From Bacteroidales bacterium (GTDB lineage Bacteria > Bacteroidota > Bacteroidia > Bacteroidales > WCHB1-69), in the NCBI GenBank assembly GCA_017454945.1, contig JAFTCA010000095.1:1-41557 (forward strand): a DNA stretch of 41,557 bases. The letters run 5' to 3'. Each line of letters starts with the position of its first letter. Position 1 is the first letter of the stretch. Made by a program: the position numbers and the translations under genes. Below, in pieces: positions 1-9,765 of the stretch. The notes beneath the pieces were generated by a model, which did no database searches, was not told the origin of the DNA, and saw only the letters and a list, made by a program, of their open reading frames with translations.

Positions 1-1
1 C

Positions 2-3000
2 TTTGGCGACAAGAACATCTGCACTGGCACCAGCACCCTTCTGAAAGCCTCGGGTGCCGACAGCTACGTTTGGAACACTGGCGACGAAGGTTACTCGATC
101 GAAGTATCACCCGAAAGTCAAACAACCTACTCTGTCACAGGCACCACCAACGGCTGCTCGGCCACGGCCAGTCATACCATTAATGTAAAAGACCATCCTA
201 ACGTCCAAATTAGCGGCAATACCTCCGTTTGCAAAGGTGAAAGCATCACGCTGACAGCCACTGGCGCTGATTCTTACGAATGGGAACACGGCGGCAACGA
301 TGCTGAGATTTCTGTAACACCAGAAGTTGAAACTACCTACATTGTAACCGGCAGTCTCAACGGCTGCTCGGCCACCGCTACCCACACCGTAGCCGTTAGA
401 ACGGCTCCCACCATCCAAATTAGCGGCGACGCCAGCGTTTGCGCAGGCGGCACTGTTACCCTCACCGCTACGGGTGCCGACAGCTACGCTTGGGAACACG
501 GCGACAAAGGCGCCGTTGTACAAGTTACACCGACGGAAGAAACCACTTACACTGTAACCGGCTTCAGCAACCAATGCGCTGCCACCGCCACCCACACTGT
601 AACGGTGAAAGCATTACCCGATGTGACCATCAGTGGTGCTGAGAGCGTTTGCGAAGGCAAAAGCACTACCCTGACGGCTTCGGGTGCTGACAGCTATGAA
701 TGGGACAACGATAAACAAGGTGCTTCTATTGAAGTTAGTCCTGCCGAACCCACCACCTACACCGTAACGGGCACCACCAACGGCTGCTCGGCCACGGCTA
801 CACACAACGTATCTGTTACAGCATTGCCCATCGTTACCATCAGTGGTGAAGAGAGCGTTTGTGCCGGTGAAAGCATCGGTTTGATAGCCGAAGGCGCTAC
901 CTCCTACGAATGGAACACTGGCGAACAAGACGCCATGATTAGCGTAACCCCCGAAACAGAAACCACTTACACCGTGATCGGCACCACCGACGGCTGCTCG
1001 GGCACTGCCACCCACACCGTAGTCGTTAATCCGAACAAGTTCTTCTCTTTTGAAGCCACCGCTTGTGACGAATATTATTGGGAAAATGATCGCTACGACG
1101 AAAGTGGCGAGTACATCAAGAGCTATTTCACCGACAAAGGCTGCGATAGCACCGTAACCCTGATCCTGACCATCAATAAGTCGCAACAAGTGACCCTTGA
1201 CGAGACAGCTTGTGGCCAATTTGTTTGGGATGGCGACACTTACACCGAAAGCCAGACCATTACCAAGAGCTACACCAATGCCAATGGCTGCGACAGTATC
1301 GTCACCATCAACTTGACCATCAGTGACATCATCTACAAAGAATTTACAGAAGACGCATGCGACTCATACACTTGGGACAATGAAGTTCTCACCCAGAGCG
1401 GCGACTATACCAAAGAGTACAAATCAACTCAAGGCTGCGACAGTATCGTCACACTGCACCTCACCATCAACAAGTCTGATAACGTTGACGACTATGTAAC
1501 GGCATGCAACTCGTATGTTTGGGGTAATGATGAATACCTGGCAAGCGGCGATTACGAGAAGGTTTTCACCAATTCCCATAATTGCGACAGTATCGTTACC
1601 TTGCACCTCACTATCAATCAGGTAGTGGAGACCGAGTTTGAAGACGAAGCCTGCGAGATCTACAGATGGAATAACGAAAGCTACCGCAAGAGCGGTGATT
1701 ACACACAAACCTTCACCGCCGCCAACGGCTGCGACAGTATCGTCACACTGCACCTCACCATTAACTACCCTGACGAAACCGAAGATTATGTATCCTCTTG
1801 CGAATCGTATGTATGGGGTGATGAGGAATACCTTGCAAGCGGCGATTACGAGAAGGTTTTCACCAACGCCCATGGTTGCGACAGTATCGTCACCTTACAC
1901 CTCACCATCAACCAGAACGCTACCTTCAGCTTCGACTCCACGGCCTGCGATCCTGTAGAATGGGAAGGCGAAACCTACGAAAAGAGTGGCGAGTATAGCA
2001 TTACGCGACAGACGACAAGCGGTTGCGACAGCGTCGTTACGATGAACCTCACCATTTATCATCCTGTTTATAAAGATATTGATGCAGAGGCTTGTGGATC
2101 ATACCTCTGGGATAACGACCGTTACGAACAGAGCGGTGAATATCAGAAAACCTTCCAGGCTACCAATGGCTGCGATAGCATCGTTACCCTGAATCTGACT
2201 ATTTACCCCACCACTAAAGACACCATCGCTGTTACTGCTTGCGATAAATATGTATGGGGAGAAAGCGAATACTCTGAAAGCGGCTTATTCACGCAGACAT
2301 TCACCAGCAGTCACAACTGCGACAGTACCGTCACCATCGACCTGACCATCAATCATCCTGTCACCAACTCGTTCGACACCATCAGCTGCCACACGGTGAC
2401 CTGGAACGGCAAACTTTATGCCGAATCGGGCTCATACGAGCAGACCCTCACTGGCTCTAACGGCTGCGACAGTATCGTCACGATGAACCTTGAGATTGTT
2501 GACTGCGGCTTCGAATGCGAAATCACGCCACTGGTCGATATCGACAACAACGAATACAAGACCGTCAGCGTTGGCAAAATATGCTGGATGGCTGAGAACT
2601 TGAGAGCAGAGCACTATGCCGATGGCTCCGACATTCCCGTTTTCATGACCTATGTCAGCAAGTTGAACGCCAATGAAGAAGAAAACTTCAAACTTTACGG
2701 CTACCTGTATGATTGGGCATCGGCCACCCACACCGAAGTGCCTAGAGAAATCGGACTGAGAGCTACCAGCGCAACCCCTGCAGTTCTGGGTGCTTGTCCT
2801 GCTGGCTGGCGTCTGCCCACCGTTGATGAATATCTCGCCTTGATCGGCATCGACTATGAAGCCAACGACCTGAGATCGACCGACTGCTGGATCGACAACG
2901 CTGGTACCGACAAGTTAGGTACGGCCATCCGTCCTGGCGGTATCTTCAACGCTACCACCAACCAGTTTGAAGACTTGGGCGGTCGTGCAAACCTGATTGT

Positions 3001-3148
3001 AGCCGACAAGTCCTTCCCCGATGGCAGTCCTCTTATGACCTACATTACGCTCAGCTGCGGCTGCCCTGCCCTGCTCATCAACACGGGCGACAAAGCCAAT
3101 GCGTACAGCGTACGTTGCGTCAAAGAGATCATTGCTCTTCCCCACTAA
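2..3148 (+). CDS. Repeat-rich surface adhesin-like protein, C-terminal Fib_succ_major domain (5' partial)
   Basis: The frame is open from base 2, so the gene begins before the window; an internal ATG at 605 is not the true start. The 1048 visible residues fall into three parts. Residues 1 to about 340 hold one partial and four complete Ig/PKD-like repeats with an exact 70-residue (210-bp) period, each carrying ISG..SVC, SYEW, TTYTV.G and GC(S/A)ATATH. Residues about 340-835 hold ten repeats of about 49 residues with AC..Y.W, SG.Y and GCDSIVTLHLTI. Residues about 836-1048 match the Fibrobacter succinogenes major paralogous domain (DIDNNEYKTV, WMAENLRAEHYADG, GACPAGWRLPT, SVRCVKE). Such proteins are usually exported and sit at the cell surface; adhesion or matrix binding is inference. 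Paired cysteines in each repeat suggest disulfides. No T9SS tail is visible, because the protein ends a few residues after the Fib_succ domain. A strong terminator follows. Confidence 0.85.
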   Translation, partial: FGDKNICTGTSTLLKASGADSYVWNTGDEGYSIEVSPESQTTYSVTGTTNGCSATASHTINVKDHPNVQISGNTSVCKGESITLTATGADSYEWEHGGNDAEISVTPEVETTYIVTGSLNGCSATATHTVAVRTAPTIQISGDASVCAGGTVTLTATGADSYAWEHGDKGAVVQVTPTEETTYTVTGFSNQCAATATHTVTVKALPDVTISGAESVCEGKSTTLTASGADSYEWDNDKQGASIEVSPAEPTTYTVTGTTNGCSATATHNVSVTALPIVTISGEESVCAGESIGLIAEGATSYEWNTGEQDAMISVTPETETTYTVIGTTDGCSGTATHTVVVNPNKFFSFEATACDEYYWENDRYDESGEYIKSYFTDKGCDSTVTLILTINKSQQVTLDETACGQFVWDGDTYTESQTITKSYTNANGCDSIVTINLTISDIIYKEFTEDACDSYTWDNEVLTQSGDYTKEYKSTQGCDSIVTLHLTINKSDNVDDYVTACNSYVWGNDEYLASGDYEKVFTNSHNCDSIVTLHLTINQVVETEFEDEACEIYRWNNESYRKSGDYTQTFTAANGCDSIVTLHLTINYPDETEDYVSSCESYVWGDEEYLASGDYEKVFTNAHGCDSIVTLHLTINQNATFSFDSTACDPVEWEGETYEKSGEYSITRQTTSGCDSVVTMNLTIYHPVYKDIDAEACGSYLWDNDRYEQSGEYQKTFQATNGCDSIVTLNLTIYPTTKDTIAVTACDKYVWGESEYSESGLFTQTFTSSHNCDSTVTIDLTINHPVTNSFDTISCHTVTWNGKLYAESGSYEQTLTGSNGCDSIVTMNLEIVDCGFECEITPLVDIDNNEYKTVSVGKICWMAENLRAEHYADGSDIPVFMTYVSKLNANEEENFKLYGYLYDWASATHTEVPREIGLRATSATPAVLGACPAGWRLPTVDEYLALIGIDYEANDLRSTDCWIDNAGTDKLGTAIRPGGIFNATTNQFEDLGGRANLIVADKSFPDGSPLMTYITLSCGCPALLINTGDKANAYSVRCVKEIIALPH
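1433..1920 (+). repeat. 294-bp higher-order repeat inside the adhesin gene
   Basis: Within the GCDSIVTL repeats, the unit pair starting near 1433 recurs 294 bp later, near 1727. The stretch starting at 1541 is repeated at 1835 with over 30 consecutive identical bases, whereas other units differ at many positions. This points to recent duplication or gene conversion of a two-unit (98-residue) block. Confidence 0.75.
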
Positions 3149-3175
3149 AGAAAACCATTAGAAATACGTTTTATG

Positions 3176-3217
3176 AAAGTGTTTGCCCGTCGGAAACGAT
3201 GGGCAAACACTTTTTTT
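3176..3217 (+). terminator. Rho-independent terminator after the adhesin gene
   Basis: A 13-bp perfect stem (3176-3188 with 3201-3213) closes a 12-base loop and runs into seven T residues (3211-3217). It lies 27 bp after the adhesin stop and separates it from the receptor operon. Confidence 0.93.
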
Positions 3218-3290
3218 ATGATATATGTTGAATTAATCTATAAAAGTATCAACAATTTACTCACAAATAATAACACATCGTTTTTTTCAC

Positions 3291-3298
3291 TATTTTTG
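3291..3298 (+). promoter_or_regulatory. Bacteroidota -7 box (TATTTTTG) before the TonB receptor
   Basis: Matches TAnnTTTG and lies 45 bp before the ATG at 3344. No clear -33 TTG is found at the expected spacing, so this is a moderate call. It would drive the 3344-10383 gene set. Confidence 0.55.
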
Positions 3299-3343
3299 TC
3301 CTTTTAAATTACGATAAATTATTAGCCACAAAAAAGTAAGCCA

Positions 3344-5875
3344 ATGAAAAAGCAACTATCTACTTTTTTGATTTTCTTTCTCTGTATAGGCTTGATTCAC
3401 GCCCAAGAAGACAAGAAAGACACCACCCGCGTGGACGATTACTCGGAAGAGATTGCATCGTTCAACAATGTTAGCGAAGGGCAGGAAGATGCCGACACCG
3501 AACTCGGCAACTATGTGCCAGGTATTGTACAAACGCGCCGCGATGCATTCGTCAACAACACATCCTACGCTTTCAGCATCGCCTATTTCAAAACCCGTGG
3601 TTTCGACAACCGCTTTCAAGACATCTGCCTCAACGGCCTGCCGATGAACAGTCTGGTTACCGGTCGCGCCTCCTACTCGCAGTGGGGCGGCTTGTCGCAT
3701 GTGGTCAGATATCCCGAAACCTCTATTGGCTTAACACCGTCCTCATTCAGTTTCGGCAACTTTATCGGCACGGTCAACTACAGCCTGAGAGCCTCCTCCT
3801 ACAGGCAGCAAGTCAGAGCCTCGTATGCGCTGTCGAACAAGACTTACACCAACCGCATCATGATTACCGGCGCCACTGGCGTGCTGAAGAACGGCTGGTC
3901 GGTAGCCGGCAGTTTATCCACCCGTTTTGGCAATTCGCTGGCTTACGTTGACGGTACTTTTTACAAAGGCCTCAGTTACTTTTTCGCCACCGAGAAGCAG
4001 TTCAACCGCGAACACGCCCTCAACCTGACCATTTTCGGTGCGCCCACCACGCGTGGCATGCAGGGCAACTCAGTGCAGGAGGTTTACGATCTGCTGGGTA
4101 CCAACTACTACAACCCCAACTGGGGCTGGTATAATGGCGAAAAACGCAATGCGCGTGTCAGAACTGTTCACGAGCCCGTCATCCTGCTGAGCCACTACTA
4201 CACGCCCGAAAAAGGCAATCTGGAAATCACCACCACCCTCGCCTCCACGTTCGGACGCAACAACACCACCTCGCTCAACTGGTACGACGTGCCCGACCCG
4301 CGTCCCGACTACTACCGCTACCTGCCGAGCTACTTTATCAACAAGGACAATCCCGACGACACTTTCCTCTACGATTACTATACCGAAGCATGGAAAAACG
4401 ACGCCTCGTTGCGCCAAATCAACTGGGACTATATGTATAATGTAAACCAGACGGCAGCCGCCATGGGCAACCGTGCCCAATACATGATTGAGAACCGCGT
4501 GTACGACCACTTCCAGATGGCAGGTTCATCAAGCATCATCGCCAACCTGACCGAACATATCAAGCTGACCGCCGGTATCAATGTTCGCGGCATGAAGCAG
4601 CGCAACTACAAGACCATCGCCGACCTGCTGGGTGGCAGCTACTGGCTCGATGTGGACAAATACTCAGAAGGCGACTTCCCCGATGAGCAGAATGTTCCTT
4701 ACAACGACCTTGACAACGTCGACAAGAAGTTATATGAAGGCGACGTTTTCGGCTACGATTACACCTATCACATTTACTACCAACAGGCATGGGCTCTCGC
4801 CAACTTCACTTACAACAAAGTGGACTTCTTCGCAGGTCTTGACCTCAACGCCACTGAGTTCTGGAGAGTGGGCAACATGCAGAACGGCCGCTTCCCCGAC
4901 GATTCCAAAGGCAAGTCGGCAGCAAAGAGTTTCCTCAACATTGGAGGGAAAGCAGGCGTCACTTACAAGATTAACGGTCGTAACTACCTGGTGCTGAACG
5001 GACAGTACAGCACCAAGGCGCCGAGCATCCTGAACGCCTTCCTCGCTCCTCGTGTTAGAAATACCTACGTTTCCAATTTGAAAAACGAAAAGATTGGCGC
5101 GGCTGAATTCTCATATGTAATGCACTATCCTATCTTCAAAATGAGAATTACCGGCTACTACGCCTATTTCAAGGATATAACCAAGCTCATCAGCTTCTAC
5201 CACGACGATTACGCTTCTATGGTCAACTACTCGATGAGCGGCATCGACCAGCGCAACATCGGCGTTGAATTCGGCGCTGAAGTGGCTTTAGGTTCGATGT
5301 TCACATTGTATGTGGCTGGCAACTGGGGCGACTACCGCTATGCCAACCGTCCCGAAGTGGCCATCAACGCTGAGAACGGCTACGACATCCTTGACAACAA
5401 CAACAGCGATGTTACCCAAACCGTTTACTGGAAGAACTTCCATGTGGCTGGCACACCTCAATTGGCCATCACTGGCGGTTTGAAATTCAACTATAACTAC
5501 TGGTGGGTTACCATCAACGGCAACTGGTTCGACAAAATCTATTGCGACATCAACCCCGAAAGACGCACCTCGGCTGCCCGCGGCTCGCTGGACGAGAATT
5601 CGGAGCTCTACCATCAGATTGCCGACCAGAAGCGCTACAAAGGCCAATTCACCCTCGACCTGTCGGTTAGCAAGTCGTGGCGTGTGGGTGGCCGTTACAG
5701 CATCGGCTTCAATGTCAGCATCAACAATCTGCTCAACAACAAAAAGCTGATAACCACCGCTTGGGAGCAGTACCGTTTCGACTACAGCACTTTCAACGTG
5801 GACAAATACCAACCCAAGGTTTATTATGCCTTTGGCACTTCGTTCTTCGCAGGTATCAATTTCACCTTCAACTAA
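3344..5875 (+). CDS. TonB-dependent receptor-like outer-membrane protein
   Basis: 843 residues with a signal peptide (residues 1-20, ending HAQ). Residues about 55-150 look like a plug domain (AYFKTRGFDNRFQDICLNG, GTVNYSLRAS). The rest alternates aromatic and polar residues, as in a large beta-barrel, and ends in a terminal strand finishing with Phe (FFAGINFTFN). There is no N-terminal carboxypeptidase-like domain, so it is not a typical SusC. Family members use TonB energy to import a bound ligand across the outer membrane. Two DUF5689 lipoproteins follow at 39 and 12 bp, a pairing seen in other Bacteroidales, and they are plausible surface partners. The substrate cannot be read from the sequence. 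Confidence 0.8.
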   Translation: MKKQLSTFLIFFLCIGLIHAQEDKKDTTRVDDYSEEIASFNNVSEGQEDADTELGNYVPGIVQTRRDAFVNNTSYAFSIAYFKTRGFDNRFQDICLNGLPMNSLVTGRASYSQWGGLSHVVRYPETSIGLTPSSFSFGNFIGTVNYSLRASSYRQQVRASYALSNKTYTNRIMITGATGVLKNGWSVAGSLSTRFGNSLAYVDGTFYKGLSYFFATEKQFNREHALNLTIFGAPTTRGMQGNSVQEVYDLLGTNYYNPNWGWYNGEKRNARVRTVHEPVILLSHYYTPEKGNLEITTTLASTFGRNNTTSLNWYDVPDPRPDYYRYLPSYFINKDNPDDTFLYDYYTEAWKNDASLRQINWDYMYNVNQTAAAMGNRAQYMIENRVYDHFQMAGSSSIIANLTEHIKLTAGINVRGMKQRNYKTIADLLGGSYWLDVDKYSEGDFPDEQNVPYNDLDNVDKKLYEGDVFGYDYTYHIYYQQAWALANFTYNKVDFFAGLDLNATEFWRVGNMQNGRFPDDSKGKSAAKSFLNIGGKAGVTYKINGRNYLVLNGQYSTKAPSILNAFLAPRVRNTYVSNLKNEKIGAAEFSYVMHYPIFKMRITGYYAYFKDITKLISFYHDDYASMVNYSMSGIDQRNIGVEFGAEVALGSMFTLYVAGNWGDYRYANRPEVAINAENGYDILDNNNSDVTQTVYWKNFHVAGTPQLAITGGLKFNYNYWWVTINGNWFDKIYCDINPERRTSAARGSLDENSELYHQIADQKRYKGQFTLDLSVSKSWRVGGRYSIGFNVSINNLLNNKKLITTAWEQYRFDYSTFNVDKYQPKVYYAFGTSFFAGINFTFN

Positions 5876-5914
5876 CAGCAAAGGATCATCAAGGCAAAAA
5901 AAACGAATCATCTA

Positions 5915-7192
5915 ATGAAAACAATTCGAGATATGAAAAAAATATTATGGATGGGGTTAATCGGCATTATGCTCACCGCCTGCCACTGGGAACAGGACGT
6001 GGCCCCCATGCTTTCTTTCCAGTTAAGAGAGGGTGAAAAGCTCATCACCATCGCCGAAATGTTAGAGTACCACGAGTTGGGCGACCTCGACAGTTATGAC
6101 TCGCTGCCCAAAGGGACCGTCATTACTGGCATTGTCACTTCCGATGACACGGAAGGCAACTTCTACAAAATATTGAACATTCAGGATGAGACTGCTGGTA
6201 TCCAGATAAAGATTGCCAACAGCAGCCTGCACACCAAATATCCTATTGGCCAACGTATCTATGTAAGATGCGACGGTTTGGTGCTGGGCGACTACCGCCG
6301 TCTGCCGCAATTAGGCTGGTGGGTGAATGGTGGCATGACCGCCATTGCCGCCTCTTCGGAGAACCAGTATTTCTTCCGCGACGGCGCTGTCGGCGCAGAA
6401 CCCGAGCCGATTGTCCTCTCCTCTATTCCCAACAATATCAGCGAAGTGGTGCCCTACTGCAATATGCTGGTAAAAATAGAGAACTGCTATTTTGAGATGG
6501 GCGGCAAAAGTGCTTTCGCCGACCCCAACGCCTCCGCCAGTCGCACCTTGAAACTCAACGGCGGCGGCAGTGTGATTGTCCGCACCAGCAACTACGCCTC
6601 GTTTGCCACCAACATCCTTCCGGAAGGCAATGGCGACGTTTACGGAGTTTTAACGCGCTACAATTCTGATTTACAACTCATTATTCGTTCCTTGAACGAC
6701 TTGAAGAATTTCAGCAAGATGGAAGAAGTCTTCAAGACCGATATGGCCAACAATCCGTTCAACAGCGGTTGGAAAGCCATCAACTCGGGTGCCGAATGGA
6801 AATATCTGTCCAACTCTATGTTCCAGGGCTTCATCATCAACGGAAGCACTGCCGAAAATGACAGTTGGCTCATTTCGCCAGCCATTGCCCTCAGCAAATG
6901 CAGCAATGGAGAAGTATCGCTCAGCATTGAGCACCGCATACCCAACAATATGGGCAACAAGGACAACATGAAGATTTACTATAGCAACAATGCCAACGTT
7001 GACGAAATCAATGAAAGCGATTGGACAGAGCTGACTCTCAACACCTATCCGGGCGAATTTGAAATCTCCAACTTCTCCTTGTCCAACATGGAGCTGACCG
7101 ACAACTTCAGACTTGCCTTCAGGTATAAGGACAGCAACACCTCAGCGTGGTACATCAAGAATATTGCCATTAAAGCACGTGTTTCACAATAA
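5915..7192 (+). CDS. DUF5689 domain lipoprotein (first of two)
   Basis: 425 residues from the ATG at 5915; an ATG at 5933 gives a more typical lipoprotein signal and may be the real start. The lipobox is LTAC, with the lipidated Cys at residue 23. Residues about 35-260 match DUF5689 (GIVTSDDTEGNFYKILNIQD, GQRIYVRCDGLVLGDYRRL). The C-terminal 150 residues (SWLISPAIALS, LAFRYKDSNTSAWYIKNI) resemble a choice-of-anchor/jelly-roll domain. It follows the receptor by 39 bp and is followed by a paralogue after 12 bp. It is probably anchored in the outer membrane and works with the receptor; its ligand is unknown. Confidence 0.82.
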   Translation: MKTIRDMKKILWMGLIGIMLTACHWEQDVAPMLSFQLREGEKLITIAEMLEYHELGDLDSYDSLPKGTVITGIVTSDDTEGNFYKILNIQDETAGIQIKIANSSLHTKYPIGQRIYVRCDGLVLGDYRRLPQLGWWVNGGMTAIAASSENQYFFRDGAVGAEPEPIVLSSIPNNISEVVPYCNMLVKIENCYFEMGGKSAFADPNASASRTLKLNGGGSVIVRTSNYASFATNILPEGNGDVYGVLTRYNSDLQLIIRSLNDLKNFSKMEEVFKTDMANNPFNSGWKAINSGAEWKYLSNSMFQGFIINGSTAENDSWLISPAIALSKCSNGEVSLSIEHRIPNNMGNKDNMKIYYSNNANVDEINESDWTELTLNTYPGEFEISNFSLSNMELTDNFRLAFRYKDSNTSAWYIKNIAIKARVSQ

Positions 7193-7204
7193 AAAGAAGA
7201 TACA

Positions 7205-8518
7205 ATGAGCAGAAACAGTCTTTTAATAAGTTTATGCATCATCGCTTTTGCAGCCATGATGACATCGTGTAACAAGGATTACGAAGCCCCTGAATACAAG
7301 AAACCTTCTTATAACGGTAAGCCCGCCAACAAGACCATTGCCGACATCAAGGCTATGCACAACTTGGAGAGCGACCAAGTGGATTCCATCTGCAAATGGG
7401 ACGAGACCTTCATCGTTGAAGCCGTGGTTGTCAGCACCGACGAAGGCGGCAACTATTACAAATCGATGGTGGTACAAGACGCCACTGGCGGCATTGAAAT
7501 CGAGTTGGACCGCACCGGTTTATACAACGACTTCCCTGTAGGCCAGAAAGTATATTTGATCTGCAACGGTTTGGTTGTTGGTGATTACGGCGGTTTGTAC
7601 CAGATGGGTTGGATTTATGACGGCAGCGTTGGCCGTATCAACAGCCAATTTATCGACAAATACCTCATCCGCGATGGTCTGCCCACCCAAAAAGACATAC
7701 CTGCACCCATCGAAATAACCACCGCTGGCGGTTTGGCACCTGAGAATGTCAACCGACTGGTAACTTTGAAGAATGTGGTCTTTGAAGAAGCCGCTATGGG
7801 TCAGCCATTTGCCGACGACAATGCGATCACCAACCGCAACATCGCCTCTATCAACGGCAACAAAGTCACCAATATGGTGGTAAGAACCTCCAACTATGCC
7901 AAATTCAGAAGCACCCGCGTGCCCTCAACTCCCTGTGACCTGACGGGTATTCTCACCCTGTACAACAGCACTTACCAGTTGATGATACGCGTAAAAGAGG
8001 ACATCAAGGCGCTTCCGCAATATGAAGAAAAACTGATTAAGGATCTCACCTTCAACGAAAACTCGCTCAATGGTGAATGGAAGGCTTACTCCAGCGAAGG
8101 TAGCGAAGGTTGGAAATTCCAAAAGACCTCTTCCGACCAGTTTGTATATCACTTACAAGCCTCTACAGCCTGCGAGGACTGGCTGGTATCGCCCGAAATC
8201 AGCTTGAGCAGCACGGGAGATCTTACGGTACGTCTTGACCATCAGAACGACATTGTCGGCCTGCAGGAGAGCTTCCAATGCTACTATTCGACCAACTACA
8301 CCGAAGGTGAAACCATAGATCCTACCCAATGGACGGCCTTCGACCCCAACGTTGAACAGTTCCCCAGCCAATTTTCGCTGAGCAACCCCATGCAGTTCAA
8401 AGCCGGCTTCCAGCCCAACAACTTCCGCATTGCCATCCGTTACCACAATACGGGCGATGCGCCCACATCGAGATGGATGGTACGTGGAGTTAAGATTTAC
8501 GAATTGAAGAAAGACTAA
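7205..8518 (+). CDS. DUF5689 domain lipoprotein (second of two)
   Basis: 437 residues. The lipobox is MTSC, with the lipidated Cys at residue 22. It has the same two-part layout as the preceding gene: DUF5689 (VVSTDEGGNYYKSMVVQD, GQKVYLICNGLVVGDYGGL), then a jelly-roll-like tail (DWLVSPEISLSSTG, IAIRYHNTGDAPTSRWMVRGVKIYE). The two are diverged tandem paralogues, aligned along their length but only moderately similar, so the duplication is old. It lies 12 bp after its paralogue and 30 bp before ribBA, in the same direction. Role inferred as a surface partner of the TonB receptor. Confidence 0.82.
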   Translation: MSRNSLLISLCIIAFAAMMTSCNKDYEAPEYKKPSYNGKPANKTIADIKAMHNLESDQVDSICKWDETFIVEAVVVSTDEGGNYYKSMVVQDATGGIEIELDRTGLYNDFPVGQKVYLICNGLVVGDYGGLYQMGWIYDGSVGRINSQFIDKYLIRDGLPTQKDIPAPIEITTAGGLAPENVNRLVTLKNVVFEEAAMGQPFADDNAITNRNIASINGNKVTNMVVRTSNYAKFRSTRVPSTPCDLTGILTLYNSTYQLMIRVKEDIKALPQYEEKLIKDLTFNENSLNGEWKAYSSEGSEGWKFQKTSSDQFVYHLQASTACEDWLVSPEISLSSTGDLTVRLDHQNDIVGLQESFQCYYSTNYTEGETIDPTQWTAFDPNVEQFPSQFSLSNPMQFKAGFQPNNFRIAIRYHNTGDAPTSRWMVRGVKIYELKKD

Positions 8519-8548
8519 TAACAAACTACTAATCAGCCACTAAACATC

Positions 8549-9763
8549 ATGAACGATTTCCGATTTAATACGATTGAAGAAGCCATTGAAGATTTTAAGG
8601 AAGGCAAGTTTCTTATCGTAGTAGATGACGAAGACCGAGAAAACGAAGGAGATTTTATCATTGCTGCAGAGAAGATCACCCCTGAAAAAGTGAACTTCAT
8701 GCTCAAATATGGGCGTGGTGTTTTATGCACGCCGCTCACCGAACAACGCTGCCATGAGTTGCAGTTGGAGATGCAGGTTGACAGCAACACCTCGCTGCAC
8801 GGCACTCCCTTCACTGTTACTGTCGATTTGCTGGGCCACGGCTGCACTACTGGGGTTTCCATGTACGACAGAGCTTCGACTATCAAAGCGTTGGCCAACC
8901 CGGCTACCAAGCCCGAAGACTTAGGACGTCCTGGCCATGTGAACCCACTGCGCGCCCGCGATGGCGGCGTGTTAGTTCGTGCCGGCCACACCGAAGCCAC
9001 CGTTGATATGGCCAAACTGGCAGGCTTACAGCCCGTCGGTGCCCTAATAGAGATTATCAACCCTGACGGCACCATGGCGCGACTGCCCCAGTTGGCCGAA
9101 ATTGCCAAGCAGAACGGCTTTAAAATCATCAGCATACAAGACCTTATCGCTTACCGCGTGAAGAATGAAACCCTCATTCGCAAAGAGCAGGAAGTGATGC
9201 TGCCCACCGAATGGGGCGACTTCCAACTCATTGCCTACACGCAACTCAACACGGGAGCCGTGCATTTGGCCCTGAAAAAAGGCGAATGGGAAGAAGGTGA
9301 AGAGATCCTCGTCAGAGTGCACTCCTCGTGCGCTACGGGCGACATTTTCGGCTCCTGCAAGTGCGACTGCGGAGCACAGCTTCACAAGTCGATGGAGATG
9401 GTTGACAAGGCCGGCAAAGGTCTGGTACTCTACATGAGCCAGGAGGGTCGTGGTATCGGCCTGGTGAACAAGCTCAGAGCCTACCACTTGCAAGAATTGG
9501 GCCGCGACACGGTGGAAGCCAACCTCGAGCTGGGCTTCCGTGCCGACGAGCGCGATTATGGCATCGGTGCACAAATCTTGCGCGACCTCAACGCCACCCG
9601 CATACGACTGATTACCAATAACCCCACCAAACGCGCCGGTTTGCTGGGCCACGGCATTGAGATTGTGGAGACTGTTCCTATCATCATCCAACCCAACAAA
9701 ACCAATTTCCGCTATCTTAAAACCAAACAGGAGAAGATGGGACACAACCTCCATCTGCAATAA
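8549..9763 (+). CDS. ribBA: Bifunctional 3,4-dihydroxy-2-butanone 4-phosphate synthase / GTP cyclohydrolase II
   Basis: 404 residues, the usual length of the fusion. Residues 1 to about 205 are the DHBP synthase ([12 protein letters not shown] acidic metal/substrate loop, HTEATVD), making the four-carbon unit from ribulose 5-phosphate. Residues about 210-404 are GTP cyclohydrolase II, with the zinc cysteines in [17 protein letters not shown], the catalytic region SQEGRGIGL and [15 protein letters not shown]. Together these supply both starting branches of riboflavin synthesis in the cytoplasm. No FMN riboswitch fits in the 30-bp upstream gap. It probably shares a transcript with the upstream receptor genes and with yigZ, 2 bp downstream. 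Confidence 0.96.
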   Translation: MNDFRFNTIEEAIEDFKEGKFLIVVDDEDRENEGDFIIAAEKITPEKVNFMLKYGRGVLCTPLTEQRCHELQLEMQVDSNTSLHGTPFTVTVDLLGHGCTTGVSMYDRASTIKALANPATKPEDLGRPGHVNPLRARDGGVLVRAGHTEATVDMAKLAGLQPVGALIEIINPDGTMARLPQLAEIAKQNGFKIISIQDLIAYRVKNETLIRKEQEVMLPTEWGDFQLIAYTQLNTGAVHLALKKGEWEEGEEILVRVHSSCATGDIFGSCKCDCGAQLHKSMEMVDKAGKGLVLYMSQEGRGIGLVNKLRAYHLQELGRDTVEANLELGFRADERDYGIGAQILRDLNATRIRLITNNPTKRAGLLGHGIEIVETVPIIIQPNKTNFRYLKTKQEKMGHNLHLQ

Positions 9764-9765
9764 TC

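Noticed and set aside
107..1219. Long minus-strand open frames opposite the adhesin gene
   Set aside because: They mirror the codon repeats of the plus-strand gene, have no recognisable domain and no promoter.
605..3148. Adhesin gene starting at the ATG at 605
   Set aside because: The same frame is open to base 2 and encodes earlier copies of the same 70-residue repeat, so the start is outside the window.
8519..8548. FMN riboswitch before ribBA
   Set aside because: The gap is only 30 bp and shows no RFN-element motifs.
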